A DNA stretch of 64,000 bases from an uncultured Eubacterium sp. (lineage in GTDB: Bacteria > Bacillota > Clostridia > Lachnospirales > Lachnospiraceae), in contig CANRTU010000003.1 of assembly GCA_947642745.1 (NCBI GenBank), positions 1 to 64,000 of the forward strand, in the 5' to 3' direction. Shown here piece after piece: positions 19,183 to 28,381 of this stretch. The translations under genes were made by a program, and so were the position numbers. Below the pieces are notes generated by a model. The model saw only the letters and a program-made list of their open reading frames with translations. It did no database searches and was not told the origin of the DNA. The stretch's first letter is position 1; each line of letters opens with the position of its first letter.

Positions 19183-19386
19183 GGCCCGCCACAAAATCAG
19201 TATTTGCCGGAGTAATCAGCTATAACAAAAAGCACCCTGAGAGGAAGCCCAAAAACAGGAGCCGGCAGCATAGCAGGACACTAAGCGGAGGGCGAAAGAA
19301 ATTTCATGAAAATGTAATAGAAATATGAATGTGATAGTGATCTGCTATTAACGATACAAATTTCATTTTGCAGCAGGAGAAAAACG

Positions 19387-20023
19387 ATGAAAAAATATAA
19401 AATATTCCTGTCTGGAGCATTCAGTTTACTGATTTTCGGACTATTGCTTCCACAGCCAGTCCAGGCATTAATGGTGTTAGCTGAATCACCTGTCAAAGAT
19501 TTTTTTCACAGCATTCAATTTTACTATGTGCTGCAGTTGGGATAATTCAGGGATTGTCTGAAGAAGGTGGATACTACCTTGTATTCAGAACTATGCTTAA
19601 AAAAGAAAAATCCAGGGAAACACCTGTTGTATTTGGATCAGGCCGCAGCAGCTTACATACGATATTTGATGCCGGAACAATCTTTGCTGCCCGTATGAGC
19701 ATTCCGGGTTATTTAATTGCTGTAGCTGGAAGAATTTTTAGTTTTGGAGCGTTGATGGGATTAACTTTCATAGATTATAATTCCATTACAAAAAACGAAT
19801 AGTATTTTTAGCTTTCAGTGTAGCGCTTCATGCAATCATGAATGGCGTGCTCTATGCTAATGAAATGGAGCTTTTTAAAGAAACATGGAGGAAAATTCCA
19901 AAAGCATATATATCACAGATTGATGAAGGGGAATATGTAGAATTAAACTGCCCCCATTATGTTCATGATTACGAGTACGAAACAATCAGCGAAAAAATAA
20001 TTGCATTCCTGATGAAACGATAA
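19387..20023 (+). pseudogene. YhfC-type membrane protease remnant fused to an alpha/beta-hydrolase tail
   Basis: Three broken frames follow one another. The first starts MKKYKIFLSGAFSLL and is a signal-like membrane segment. The second has GLSEEGGYYLVFRTMLKKEK and VVFGSGRSSLHTIFDAG, matching the EExGRY and FGxGHGG regions of the YhfC family with the key residues lost. The third begins SVALHAIMN (YhfC-like) and continues into ELNCPHYVHDYEYETISEKI, a typical alpha/beta-hydrolase C-terminus with the catalytic His region. Stops and the missing core show the genes are dead. Low GC compared with neighbours suggests a foreign origin. Confidence 0.55.
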
Positions 20024-20324
20024 ATTATCATTTATTCCGAAAGAATTAAAAGGAACAGGAAAAAAAAATGAATTGGATCATCGCAATCATAGTGACTATT
20101 GGAAGATACCCCATCCACTGTAATAATTCTTTCATAAACACACCCCCTGTTCTTTTACTTTAACAGAATAGAGGTATGTTCACAATTTATCTGCTCATGC
20201 GTTTGTCATAATCCCGCCACATCAGGTATTGACAAAAAAAAACAGTTCCTGTATATTTACAAATAATATCTGCGGGAAGCAGACGCTGGAAACTGAAGTT
20301 TCCTTATATAATATCAATATCATA

Positions 20325-20353
20325 TAAAAAAGTATCCGGCGAAGCCGGATACT
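20325..20353 (-). terminator. Rho-independent terminator, minus strand
   Basis: AGTATCCGGC-GAA-GCCGGATACT is a perfect 10-bp stem followed on the minus strand by six T. An almost identical hairpin occurs at 33815-33841. Both are followed by a related GCCTGCGGCGGGCTG block, so terminator and flank form a small repeated module. No obvious minus-strand gene ends here, so it may be a relic. The rest of 20024-20586 holds no gene. Confidence 0.7.
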
Positions 20354-20796
20354 CCGCCTGCGGCGGGCTGCCTCTGGCAGCATTTTCCTCTCCGCCTGCG
20401 GCGGGCTGCCTCCGGCTGTATTTCCGCCTCTGCCGCAGGACAATCCTCACAGAGGATTTTACTTAACAGGATACATTTTTCTATAAACAAAATACTTATG
20501 ATTCATTTGTACCAGAGCGTAACATACGGACAGCCGTCGCAAATACGCATTTAGCGCCCGCTCTGGTCTTACACTGTGATACAGATATGCATACGCAGAA
20601 CAAACAGGAATGTATGTGCGGGAAACATACGGCCATTCAGAAGAAAACTGGCAGCCGTATGTTTTTTGTGCCCATTTTTATCATCTGTCCCATAAAGATG
20701 TCCGGATCAGGATATGGACAGGAAATGAAAAGGAAAGAGAAAAGAGAAAAAAAATATGAAAAAAACGAGAAACAGAGAAAGGAAACCCGCACCATC

Positions 20797-22380
20797 ATGA
20801 AAAAAAGCAAAAAAATCACTTCTATTTATATTTATGTTTCTGTTTTTATATGTCTGGCGCTATGTATTTCCGCCTGCGGCAGCGCAGGCGGCCCCAGTGA
20901 CTCCGCCGTGACAGCTTCCTCTCCCTCCACCCTCGTCTATGGCAGCGGCGACTATACCCGCATTAACCCAGCCATGGACGAACATGGAGAAATCAGCCTG
21001 CTGCTCTTCGACGGGCTGACTGCCCACGACGGCAGCAACCAGATCATTCCCGGTCTGGCAAGAGAATGGGACTACGACGCAGACGCCTGCACGTATACTT
21101 TTTATCTGGAAGAAGACGTACACTGGCACGACGGAGAGGCCTTTGACGCTGAAGACGTGAAGTTTACCATCGAAGCCATTATGGACCCTGACAATGGCTC
21201 CGAAAATGCCCCTGATTTTGAAGAAGTACAGTCCATTACGATAAATGACCCCTATACTGTCACCTTTTTGCTGTCCGTACCCAATGCGGCCTTTCTGGAC
21301 GATATGTCCATTCCTATCCTGCCAGAGCATCTGCTGGAAGGCGAAGATATGCAGACTTCCGGCTTTTTCCGCAATCCCACCGGTACCGGTCCTTACCGGC
21401 TGGAACGCTGGGACAACGGACAGGCCATCACGCTTGTAAAAAACAAAGACTATTTCAAAGGCGCCGCCAGTATTGATACCATTGTTTTTAAAATCGTCCC
21501 GGACGACCAGGTACGGGCGCTGCAGATGCAGTCTGGTGAACTGGACCTGGCGCTGCTCACACCCAGGGATGCAGAAAACCTGAAACAGAAAGACGGATTT
21601 GAACTGTATCATATGCGGACCTCTGACTACCGGGGCATTTTATTTAATTTTAATCATCCCTACTGGCAGAAACACCGGGACCTTATCCCGGCCGTCTGCT
21701 ATGCGCTGGACCGGGAATCCATTGTGGATGCGGTTCTGCTGGGACACGGCGCTGCCGCCTATGGACCGTTACAGCGCAATATTTATAACTATGAAAAAGT
21801 GGAACACTATGACTACAATCCTGAAAAAGCCGCAGAAGTACTGGAAGCATCCGGCTGGACCAGGGCGGCTGACGGCTATTATTACAAAGACCGTGAAAAA
21901 GCCGGGTTTGTCATCAGCGTGGCTGCCGGTGACCAGGTGCGGCTGGCCATGGCACAGGCTGGCGCACAGCAGCTGAAAGAAGCAGGTATCGACTGCTCTG
22001 TGGAGATTCCGGCAAAGGTGGACTGGAACGGGCAGATGGCTTATCTGATCGGCTGGGGCAGTCCTTTCGACGCAGACGATCATACTTATAAAGTATTCGG
22101 CACCGGCAAGGGAGCCAATTATTCCGGCTATTCTAACGCAAAGGTGGACCAGTACCTGCTGGCAGCCCGCCAGTCGGAAGATCCGCAGGTACGGGCAAAG
22201 GCTTACAGAAAATTCCAGAAGGCTCTGGCGGATGACCCGGCATTTGCCTTTATCTGCTATGTGGATGCGGATTATGCCGCCACCCGGGCGCTGAAAGGCA
22301 TTTCCACAGACACCGTACTGGGACATCACGGCGTGGGAATTTTCTGGAATGTGACATCATGGACACTGGAGCGTGTTTGA
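20797..22380 (+). CDS. ABC importer substrate-binding lipoprotein (SBP_bac_5)
   Basis: 527 residues from MKKSKKITSIYIYVSVFI. The lipobox CISACGSA puts the lipidated Cys near residue 28. The frame extends upstream to 20587 but that part is low-complexity Lys/Glu with no signal peptide, and AAAGGAAA precedes 20797. The family signature WHDGEAFDAEDVKFTIEA is present, as are YTFYLEEDV and PTGTGPYRLERWDNG. It captures oligopeptides, or a nickel/metallophore complex as in NikA/DppA/OppA proteins, and hands it to the permeases encoded 3-6 kb downstream. The substrate cannot be told from sequence. Confidence 0.9.
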   Translation: MKKSKKITSIYIYVSVFICLALCISACGSAGGPSDSAVTASSPSTLVYGSGDYTRINPAMDEHGEISLLLFDGLTAHDGSNQIIPGLAREWDYDADACTYTFYLEEDVHWHDGEAFDAEDVKFTIEAIMDPDNGSENAPDFEEVQSITINDPYTVTFLLSVPNAAFLDDMSIPILPEHLLEGEDMQTSGFFRNPTGTGPYRLERWDNGQAITLVKNKDYFKGAASIDTIVFKIVPDDQVRALQMQSGELDLALLTPRDAENLKQKDGFELYHMRTSDYRGILFNFNHPYWQKHRDLIPAVCYALDRESIVDAVLLGHGAAAYGPLQRNIYNYEKVEHYDYNPEKAAEVLEASGWTRAADGYYYKDREKAGFVISVAAGDQVRLAMAQAGAQQLKEAGIDCSVEIPAKVDWNGQMAYLIGWGSPFDADDHTYKVFGTGKGANYSGYSNAKVDQYLLAARQSEDPQVRAKAYRKFQKALADDPAFAFICYVDADYAATRALKGISTDTVLGHHGVGIFWNVTSWTLERV

Positions 22381-22680
22381 AAATTCTTTGTAGTTGTACA
22401 ATTCGCCCCAAAATATATCATATTTTGAAATATCATACCGTTTTCCAGTTCAGTATGGTTTCCAAAAGAATTACATGTAATCCGGTTTTTCCATGTAATA
22501 TGTGAATGCCGCTGAGACCCGGGCTTTATCCTGGCAGACAGCAGCTCTGCGGGTAAGCAGGTATAAAAACCAGGCAGTATCCGGAATGGTTCCCGGAAAA
22601 ATTATGTGTCATTCCATGTTTTATCTGACAGCGGAACACAGGAAGTTATACTACTGATACGGGCAGTACGCTGTCTGTAT

Positions 22681-23026
22681 CAGCAGCATCCGGTCTGGAA
22701 AATGCCGGCCGGAATTTCCGTATCATCCGTTTCCATACAGAAATCTTTTCACTGTCTGTCACATGGATCTGTCCGGTACAGGCATGGAAACCGGGAGCGG
22801 GCATATGTATATTCTGCCGGAAGGCAGCCGGTCCCCGCAGGCGTGACTGTGGAGAAAAGCCGGAAGCCCTTTGTTTTCTGACTGTTTCAGGATTCAGGGA
22901 CACGGACGTCCCTGAAAGGTGCCCCTGGGATGACGAATGGACACCGGTCCGTCCGGTATGAAATCTTCCATGCAGAAAACTTAGGGATTCCGGCTTTTCG
23001 GAACCGGAATGCCTGCGGATGCCAGA
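22681..23026. repeat. Partial copy of the large fold-back family
   Basis: TCAGGGACACGGACGTCCCT, TCCGTCCGGTATGAA and CTTTTCGGAACCGGAATGCC match the complement of about 16640-16990 at high identity. Only one half of the element is present. It separates the binding-protein gene from the ATPase gene of the same importer. Confidence 0.6.
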
Positions 23027-23056
23027 ATCATTTTTGCGGCCACAGTGCATATCAAT

Positions 23057-23162
23057 CAGAATTTAAACGAAAGGACTGAAACGGCTCAGCGCCGGTTACC
23101 GTTTCTATTCAGAAATTAAGCGAAAGGACTGAAACGGCACAACACCGGATACCGTTTCTATC
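23057..23162. repeat. Two direct 53-bp repeats, each with a hairpin
   Basis: The units 23057-23109 and 23110-23162 both read CAGAA-TTAA-CGAAAGGACT, then GAAACGG, a 14-base loop, and CCGTTTC. The second ends 12 bases before the ATG of the fused ATPase. A tandem stem pair so close to a weak ribosome binding site (CAGGT) could control translation or be a protein-binding site. Confidence 0.65.
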
Positions 23163-23174
23163 AGGTACATATTT

Positions 23175-25265
23175 ATGTCCAGACTGTTGGAAATCAGAAA
23201 CCTGTCTGTCAGCTTTTCCACCCGGGAAGGAGAGCTTAAAGCCTTACAGAATGTGTCGCTCTCACTGGAAAAAGGTGAGATACTGGCGCTTGTCGGTAAA
23301 TCCGGCTGTGGAAAAAGCACACTATGCAGATGCCTGATGAAACTGCTGCCTGTTTCAGCAAAGATAACATCCTCAGGCATGACCGCAAACGGCACGGATC
23401 TTGCCAGTTGTACAGAGCACGAAATGAAACGGCTGCGGGGAAATCTGTTTTCCATGGTATTCCAGGACCCGCTCACAGCGTTAAATCCTGCCATTCCCAT
23501 TGGAAAGCAGATTGGAGAAGCCGTAGCGGCCCGTTATAAGACCCTGTCAAAAACACAAATCCGCCAGCGTGTGCTGGAACTGATGGCTCTGACCGGTATC
23601 CGGAATCCGGCAGACCAGTATGGAAGATATCCCTGCCATTTTTCCGGCGGTATGCGCCAGCGGAGCGTACTGGCCATTGCGCTGGCTTCGGACCCGCAAA
23701 TCCTGCTGGCGGACGAACCGGTCACGGCGCTGGATGTAACGCTCCAGTCAAAAATACTGGACCTGATGCAGGACCTTTGTAAAAATACCCATACCTCCCT
23801 GCTGCTGGTCACCCATGACCTGGGCGTGGTAGCCCGTATCGCAGACCGGGTGGCGGTGATGCACGCCGGAGAAATCGTGGAAACCGGCAGCGTGGAAGAG
23901 ATTTTTTATCACCCCGCACATCCATGTACCCGGGCGCTTCTTCTGTCCCATCCCGCTTTTGCGGCAGGAGGCGGAACGCTTTGTACAAAGCTGTCCTGTG
24001 GCTGTCAGCCACAGGACACCCCTGCCTGCCACAGTCCTAAGACTGATGCCGGCGCCGTCTCTTTGGAAGCGGCGCCTCCTGTTTGTAAGATGACAAATCC
24101 CCCTGCCTCCGCTATCTGGCAGCCCGGGTCACAGACGGAGAAAATTCCCACAACAGACAGCCTGCGCACACCAGGACCCGCAAATCAGCCACAGCGCCAG
24201 ACGCCGGACCGGGGACCACAGCTATTGCCGGACTGTCAGACGCCGGACCGAAGGCCACAAATATTGCCGGACTGTCAGCCACAGCGCCAGACGCCGGACC
24301 AGACGCCTCAGCTATTGCCGGACTATCAGACGCAGCGCCAGACGCCGGACCGGGGACCACAGCTATTGCCGGACTGTCCTGATCCGGTTATACTGGATGT
24401 CCGCAATCTGTCCCATCGGTTCCGGCTGTCTGGAAACACAGTAATCCGGGCGCTGGATCAGGTCTCTTTCCAGATCCGCCGTGGAGAGATTTTCGGGCTC
24501 GTGGGAGAATCCGGTTGTGGAAAATCCACCATTGCCCGCTGTATTATGAATCTTTACAAACCATACCGGGGTGACATTATTTACCGGGGCATTCATACCT
24601 GTAAGCCTTTAGAACGCCGCCGGCACCGGAAAATGCTGGCGCAAAGCCGGCAGATGATTTTTCAGGACTCTTCGTCCAGTCTGAATCCACGCATGAAAGT
24701 AGCGGATATTATTGCGGAGCCCCTGGTCATTCATCACCTGACTCCCCCAAGGGGCTCCCACCGGGCGGAGGCGGAATTCCAATTGCGGCAGGCAGGTATG
24801 GACGCTTCTTATCTGGATAAATATCCTCCGGAACTTTCCGGCGGTATGCGCCAGCGGGTAGCCATCGCCAGAGCCCTTACCATGAACCCCGGACTGCTTG
24901 TGGCGGACGAGCCTCTGGCTTCTTTAGACGCATCTGCACAGGCACAGATACTGCGTCTGTTTGCCCATCTGCAGCAGGAGCATGGATTTACCTTTTTATT
25001 CATTGCCCATGATCTGTCAGTCGTCAGATATCTGTGCAGCCGGGCAGGCGTAATGTACCGGGGAGCGCTGGTGGAAACCGCACCTGTGGAGGAACTGTTT
25101 TCCAATCCGCTCCATCCTTATACCAGAGCGCTGCTTGCTTCCATACCAGTCCCGGACCCGTTATCCGGACGCAGCCGGCAGACACCCCCTGATACCGGGC
25201 AGGATTACCCACACGAAGGCGCCCTGCGTCTGGCGGCGCGGGATCATCTGGTTCTGGTACCCTGA
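23175..25265 (+). CDS. Fused oligopeptide/nickel ABC ATPase (OppD-OppF type, two domains)
   Basis: 696 residues. The first ATPase domain (1-265) has Walker A GKSGCGKST, signature FSGGMRQR and Walker B ILLADEP. The second (about 403-680) has GESGCGKST, LSGGMRQR and LLVADEP. Both end with the HP.T.AL motif of the Opp/Dpp/Nik group, so the pair powers the importer formed with the two permeases that follow. Such fusions exist (YejF-like), but here the domains are joined by about 130 residues of unusual linker: Cys-rich at first, then four Pro/Gln/Asp repeats encoded by DNA tandem repeats. The start at 23175 has only a weak binding site. Confidence 0.93.
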   Translation: MSRLLEIRNLSVSFSTREGELKALQNVSLSLEKGEILALVGKSGCGKSTLCRCLMKLLPVSAKITSSGMTANGTDLASCTEHEMKRLRGNLFSMVFQDPLTALNPAIPIGKQIGEAVAARYKTLSKTQIRQRVLELMALTGIRNPADQYGRYPCHFSGGMRQRSVLAIALASDPQILLADEPVTALDVTLQSKILDLMQDLCKNTHTSLLLVTHDLGVVARIADRVAVMHAGEIVETGSVEEIFYHPAHPCTRALLLSHPAFAAGGGTLCTKLSCGCQPQDTPACHSPKTDAGAVSLEAAPPVCKMTNPPASAIWQPGSQTEKIPTTDSLRTPGPANQPQRQTPDRGPQLLPDCQTPDRRPQILPDCQPQRQTPDQTPQLLPDYQTQRQTPDRGPQLLPDCPDPVILDVRNLSHRFRLSGNTVIRALDQVSFQIRRGEIFGLVGESGCGKSTIARCIMNLYKPYRGDIIYRGIHTCKPLERRRHRKMLAQSRQMIFQDSSSSLNPRMKVADIIAEPLVIHHLTPPRGSHRAEAEFQLRQAGMDASYLDKYPPELSGGMRQRVAIARALTMNPGLLVADEPLASLDASAQAQILRLFAHLQQEHGFTFLFIAHDLSVVRYLCSRAGVMYRGALVETAPVEELFSNPLHPYTRALLASIPVPDPLSGRSRQTPPDTGQDYPHEGALRLAARDHLVLVP
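24189..24378 (+). repeat. Minisatellite encoding the ATPase linker
   Basis: Four imperfect in-frame units carry the core QTPDRGPQLLPDC, two of them followed by a short PQR or TQR spacer. At DNA level the shared core is CAGACGCCGGACC ... ATTGCCGGACTGT. Unit changes are substitutions and whole-codon gains, so copy number could vary without a frameshift. Confidence 0.8.
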
Positions 25266-25288
25266 TTGAATTGAAAGCGTGATCACCG

Positions 25289-26284
25289 TTGAATTTTAAA
25301 ACTATTATCATAAACCTGTGTAAAAAAATACTGTCAGTTTCCGGCAGCATCTTCCTGCTCTCCCTGCTTGTATTTTATGTGGCCAGACTGGCGCCCGGGG
25401 ACCCGTTAGTATCCTTCTATGGAGACCGGGCAGAAAATATGAGTCCGGCACGACGCAGCCTGGCGGAAGAAAAACTGGGTCTGCACGACCCGGTGCATAT
25501 ACAGTATATCCGCTGGCTCTCCAATGCCCTGCAGGGAGATTTTGGCATTTCTTATAAATATAAAACAGACGTAATCCATGTGATTGCGGACCGTCTGCCA
25601 AATACACTGCTGCTGGGCGGCGCCGGATTTCTCCTGCTATTTATACTTGCCCTGCTGCTTGGAATGTTCTGTGCCTGGCAGGAAGGCCGGTGGCCGGACC
25701 GTATCATCTGCAGGGCCGGCACAATCAGCGGCTGTATCCCGGAGTTCTGGCTTGCGCTGGTCTTCATACTTATTTTTTCTGTCTGGCTGGACATACTGCC
25801 GGGCAGCGGTGCGTATACTCCGGGCGCAGAATCCGGCCTGGCGGACAGACTGGCCCATCTGGTTCTGCCTGTAACCCTGGTAGTTATCAGCCAGCTGTGG
25901 TACTATGCCTTTATGGTCCGCAACAAACTGGTGGAAGAAGCCCGTGCTGATTATGTACTGCTGGCAAAATCAAAGGGACTGGGGCAGCGCCAGATCTGGT
26001 TCAGACACTGCCTTCCCAACGCCATGCCCGCTTATCTCAGCCTGATGGCGCTGTCCGTTCCCCATATTCTGGGAGGGACATATATTATAGAAACTGTGTT
26101 TTCCTACCCCGGCATCGGGACACTGACCTATGAAAGCGCCCGCTACAAAGATTATAATCTGTTAATGCTTTTGTGCATTCTGTCCGGAACAGTTGTCATC
26201 TTCTGCGGTTATCTTACCAGAGCTGTAAATAAACGCATCGACCCCGGACTGTCTGAATATGCCCACGACCCGTTCAGATATTAA
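25289..26284 (+). CDS. ABC importer permease, DppB/NikB type
   Basis: 331 residues with about six membrane segments. The DppB-family N-terminus is clear (FYVARLAPGDPLVSFYGD), followed by the EAA-like loop DYVLLAKSKGLGQRQIWFRHCLPNA that contacts the ATPase. The probable start is TTG at 25289, since no ATG is in frame nearby. The gene begins 24 bases after the fused ATPase gene, so one transcript is likely. It forms the channel with the DppC-type permease encoded next. Confidence 0.93.
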   Translation: MNFKTIIINLCKKILSVSGSIFLLSLLVFYVARLAPGDPLVSFYGDRAENMSPARRSLAEEKLGLHDPVHIQYIRWLSNALQGDFGISYKYKTDVIHVIADRLPNTLLLGGAGFLLLFILALLLGMFCAWQEGRWPDRIICRAGTISGCIPEFWLALVFILIFSVWLDILPGSGAYTPGAESGLADRLAHLVLPVTLVVISQLWYYAFMVRNKLVEEARADYVLLAKSKGLGQRQIWFRHCLPNAMPAYLSLMALSVPHILGGTYIIETVFSYPGIGTLTYESARYKDYNLLMLLCILSGTVVIFCGYLTRAVNKRIDPGLSEYAHDPFRY

Positions 26285-26322
26285 CATGGAATTGTATAAA
26301 CAGATAATCATATCATGAATGA

Positions 26323-27222
26323 ATGAAAAGGAGACATAAATTGAACGATCATAATTTACAGACCGGCAAAGCGCAGGCGTCAGGTTCCCCGCACCGGAAA
26401 AAAAGAACCGGCCGCAGTCTCCCCCGGATTTCCATTGCTTTCCTGATCCTTATCATTTGCGGCTGTGCCTGCTGTGAATTTTTTAGTTCCAAAGACCCGG
26501 CGTATATGGATCTGACCGCCTGCCACATACCGCCGGGACCGGAATTCTGGTTCGGCACGGACGCCATGGGACGGGATATCTTTTCCATGATCTGGTACGG
26601 AGGCCGGGTTTCACTGTTTACCGGCTTTGCCGCAACAGCCCTGTCCACAACAGCCGCCGTCCTGTATGGCGCCATCAGCGGCCTTGCTCCCTGGTGGCTG
26701 GATGCGCTTCTGATGCGCCTCACAGAAATTCTCCACAGCATCCCGGACCTGCTGCTGGTCACGCTGCTTGGGGCATTCTTTGAAAAGACGGATATTGTAA
26801 GTCTTTCTGTCATGATCGGAATGACCGGCTGGTATGGCATGGCAAAAGTTATCCGCACAGAAGTCCGCAGAATGCGTGGCAGAGAATCCATCCTGGCTGC
26901 CAGATGCATGGGAGGCAGTTTTTTTTATATTCTGTTCAGACACCTGCTGCCAGAGTTTCTTTCCCCTGTCCTGTATATGATCGTTATGAATATCCGCAGC
27001 GCCATCATAGCAGAATCCACACTGAGCTTTATGGGAATGGGTCTGCCCCTGGAGGTCATTTCCTGGGGCAGCATGCTCTCCCTGTCCAGCCAGGCGCTGA
27101 CCACAGGCGCATGGTGGATTGTCTGCATCCCGGGATTTTTTCTCATAACCACCCTTATCTGTATCACAGACGCCGGGAACTGCCTGCAAAGGCGCACTGA
27201 ACACAGGGAGCGGATTTTGTAA
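26323..27222 (+). CDS. ABC importer permease, DppC/NikC type
   Basis: 299 residues. After a basic 30-residue cytoplasmic leader comes a membrane segment (ISIAFLILIICGCACCEFF), then the family marker FWFGTDAMGRDIFSMIWYGGRVSL, and the coupling loop ESILAARCMGGSFFYILFRHLLPE. It ends with the ICITDAGNCLQ tail typical of DppC. It lies 39 bases after the DppB-type gene and completes the importer. No further gene of this operon follows; TerD begins next. Confidence 0.92.
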   Translation: MKRRHKLNDHNLQTGKAQASGSPHRKKRTGRSLPRISIAFLILIICGCACCEFFSSKDPAYMDLTACHIPPGPEFWFGTDAMGRDIFSMIWYGGRVSLFTGFAATALSTTAAVLYGAISGLAPWWLDALLMRLTEILHSIPDLLLVTLLGAFFEKTDIVSLSVMIGMTGWYGMAKVIRTEVRRMRGRESILAARCMGGSFFYILFRHLLPEFLSPVLYMIVMNIRSAIIAESTLSFMGMGLPLEVISWGSMLSLSSQALTTGAWWIVCIPGFFLITTLICITDAGNCLQRRTEHRERIL

Positions 27223-27409
27223 CGGCTCTGATACTGTCGCAGTCATATGCGATCAGAAGCATTGTCCTGACATAAACCGCAGCCGCTGTACAAGGTGTCT
27301 GACGGCATATACAAAATACTTGCGTTCTATGCTATTTACAGTATAATGGAATCGTACCTTATTGACCGATATCCGGAAGCTGGGAAAACCAGCGATGACA
27401 GGAGGCAGC

Positions 27410-28351
27410 ATGATTCAGATTCCCATGAGGACAAAGGCTCCCATCGACCAGAATTCCCTTACGTCCCTCAATCATCCAGACACCACCGGTGCGCTCACAT
27501 CCCGCAATATCTCTGTGCTCAACCAGCCTCTGGCACAAAGACGGGCAGCGTCCATGACCAGACACACATCTCCAGGGAAAAGTCCTGCTGGGACAGCGGA
27601 AAACCGTACCAGCGGCAGTTATTCTCAAAATAACAGAAAAAGTCCTGCCGGGACAGCGGAAAACTATCCCAGAAGCAGCGCTTTGCAAAACAACCGGTCC
27701 GGACGCACCACCGCCGGCTCTGTTTCCCACAGTCAGGCTGCCGCCCGGCCTGCGGACATACACCGGGAATCCGCTTTACAGCCAGTCCGGCTTCCGGCGC
27801 TGGAAAAGCCGGTCCGGAAAGGACAGAAAACAGTTCTTTTCTCAGACGGAACCTTACCATCAGTCCGTGCCTGCTTTGGCTGGAACACAAAAGACGCCCG
27901 GTGTGATGTGGACGTATCCGCTTTTTTATTAAATGAAAATGGAAAAGTACCCGGGGATTCCTGGTTTGTTTTTTATGGTCAGACCACAAGTCCGGACCAG
28001 AGTACCCGGTTTTTCGATACAGATTCTGCTGACCGGGAAATGATCACGGTTGACTTTACAAAATTAAATTCGAATGTAAAAAAAATTGTTTTTGTCCTGA
28101 CAATCAACGACGCCTTTACCAGAAATCTGCATTTTGGTATGCTGGAAGACGCCTACATCCGGCTCCTTGATAACCGGAATACAGAACTGGTCAGTTTTAA
28201 AATGACAGATTATTACCCGAATGTCATTTCCATGATGATCGGAGAACTCTATGAACACAAAGGTTCCTGGAAATTTAACGCCGTAGGAAACGGGGTAGCC
28301 AGGGATCTGGCAGGACTATGCGCCTTGTACGGCGTACAGGTAGTGGAATAA
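27410..28351 (+). CDS. TerD-domain protein with a long low-complexity N-terminus
   Basis: 313 residues. AGGAGG lies 5 bases before the ATG at 27410, so this start is preferred over a TTG at 27362. Residues 1-140 are Ser/Thr/Pro/Gln-rich and disordered-looking, with KSPAGTAEN repeated. The C-terminal 180 residues are a TerD fold: ACFGWNTKDARCDVDVSAFLL, then FVFYGQTTSP, MLEDAYIRLLDN, and GELYEHKGSWKFNAVGNG. The first acidic cluster (DVDVSA) fits a Ca2+ site, but the GDGDDEQ loop of classic TerD proteins is absent. It probably acts with the AIM24 protein encoded 30 bases on. Role: tellurite/chemical stress resistance by family, mechanism unknown. Confidence 0.85.
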   Translation: MIQIPMRTKAPIDQNSLTSLNHPDTTGALTSRNISVLNQPLAQRRAASMTRHTSPGKSPAGTAENRTSGSYSQNNRKSPAGTAENYPRSSALQNNRSGRTTAGSVSHSQAAARPADIHRESALQPVRLPALEKPVRKGQKTVLFSDGTLPSVRACFGWNTKDARCDVDVSAFLLNENGKVPGDSWFVFYGQTTSPDQSTRFFDTDSADREMITVDFTKLNSNVKKIVFVLTINDAFTRNLHFGMLEDAYIRLLDNRNTELVSFKMTDYYPNVISMMIGELYEHKGSWKFNAVGNGVARDLAGLCALYGVQVVE

Positions 28352-28381
28352 CCAGTGGTCCGCAGATTAGGAGGATAGCGT

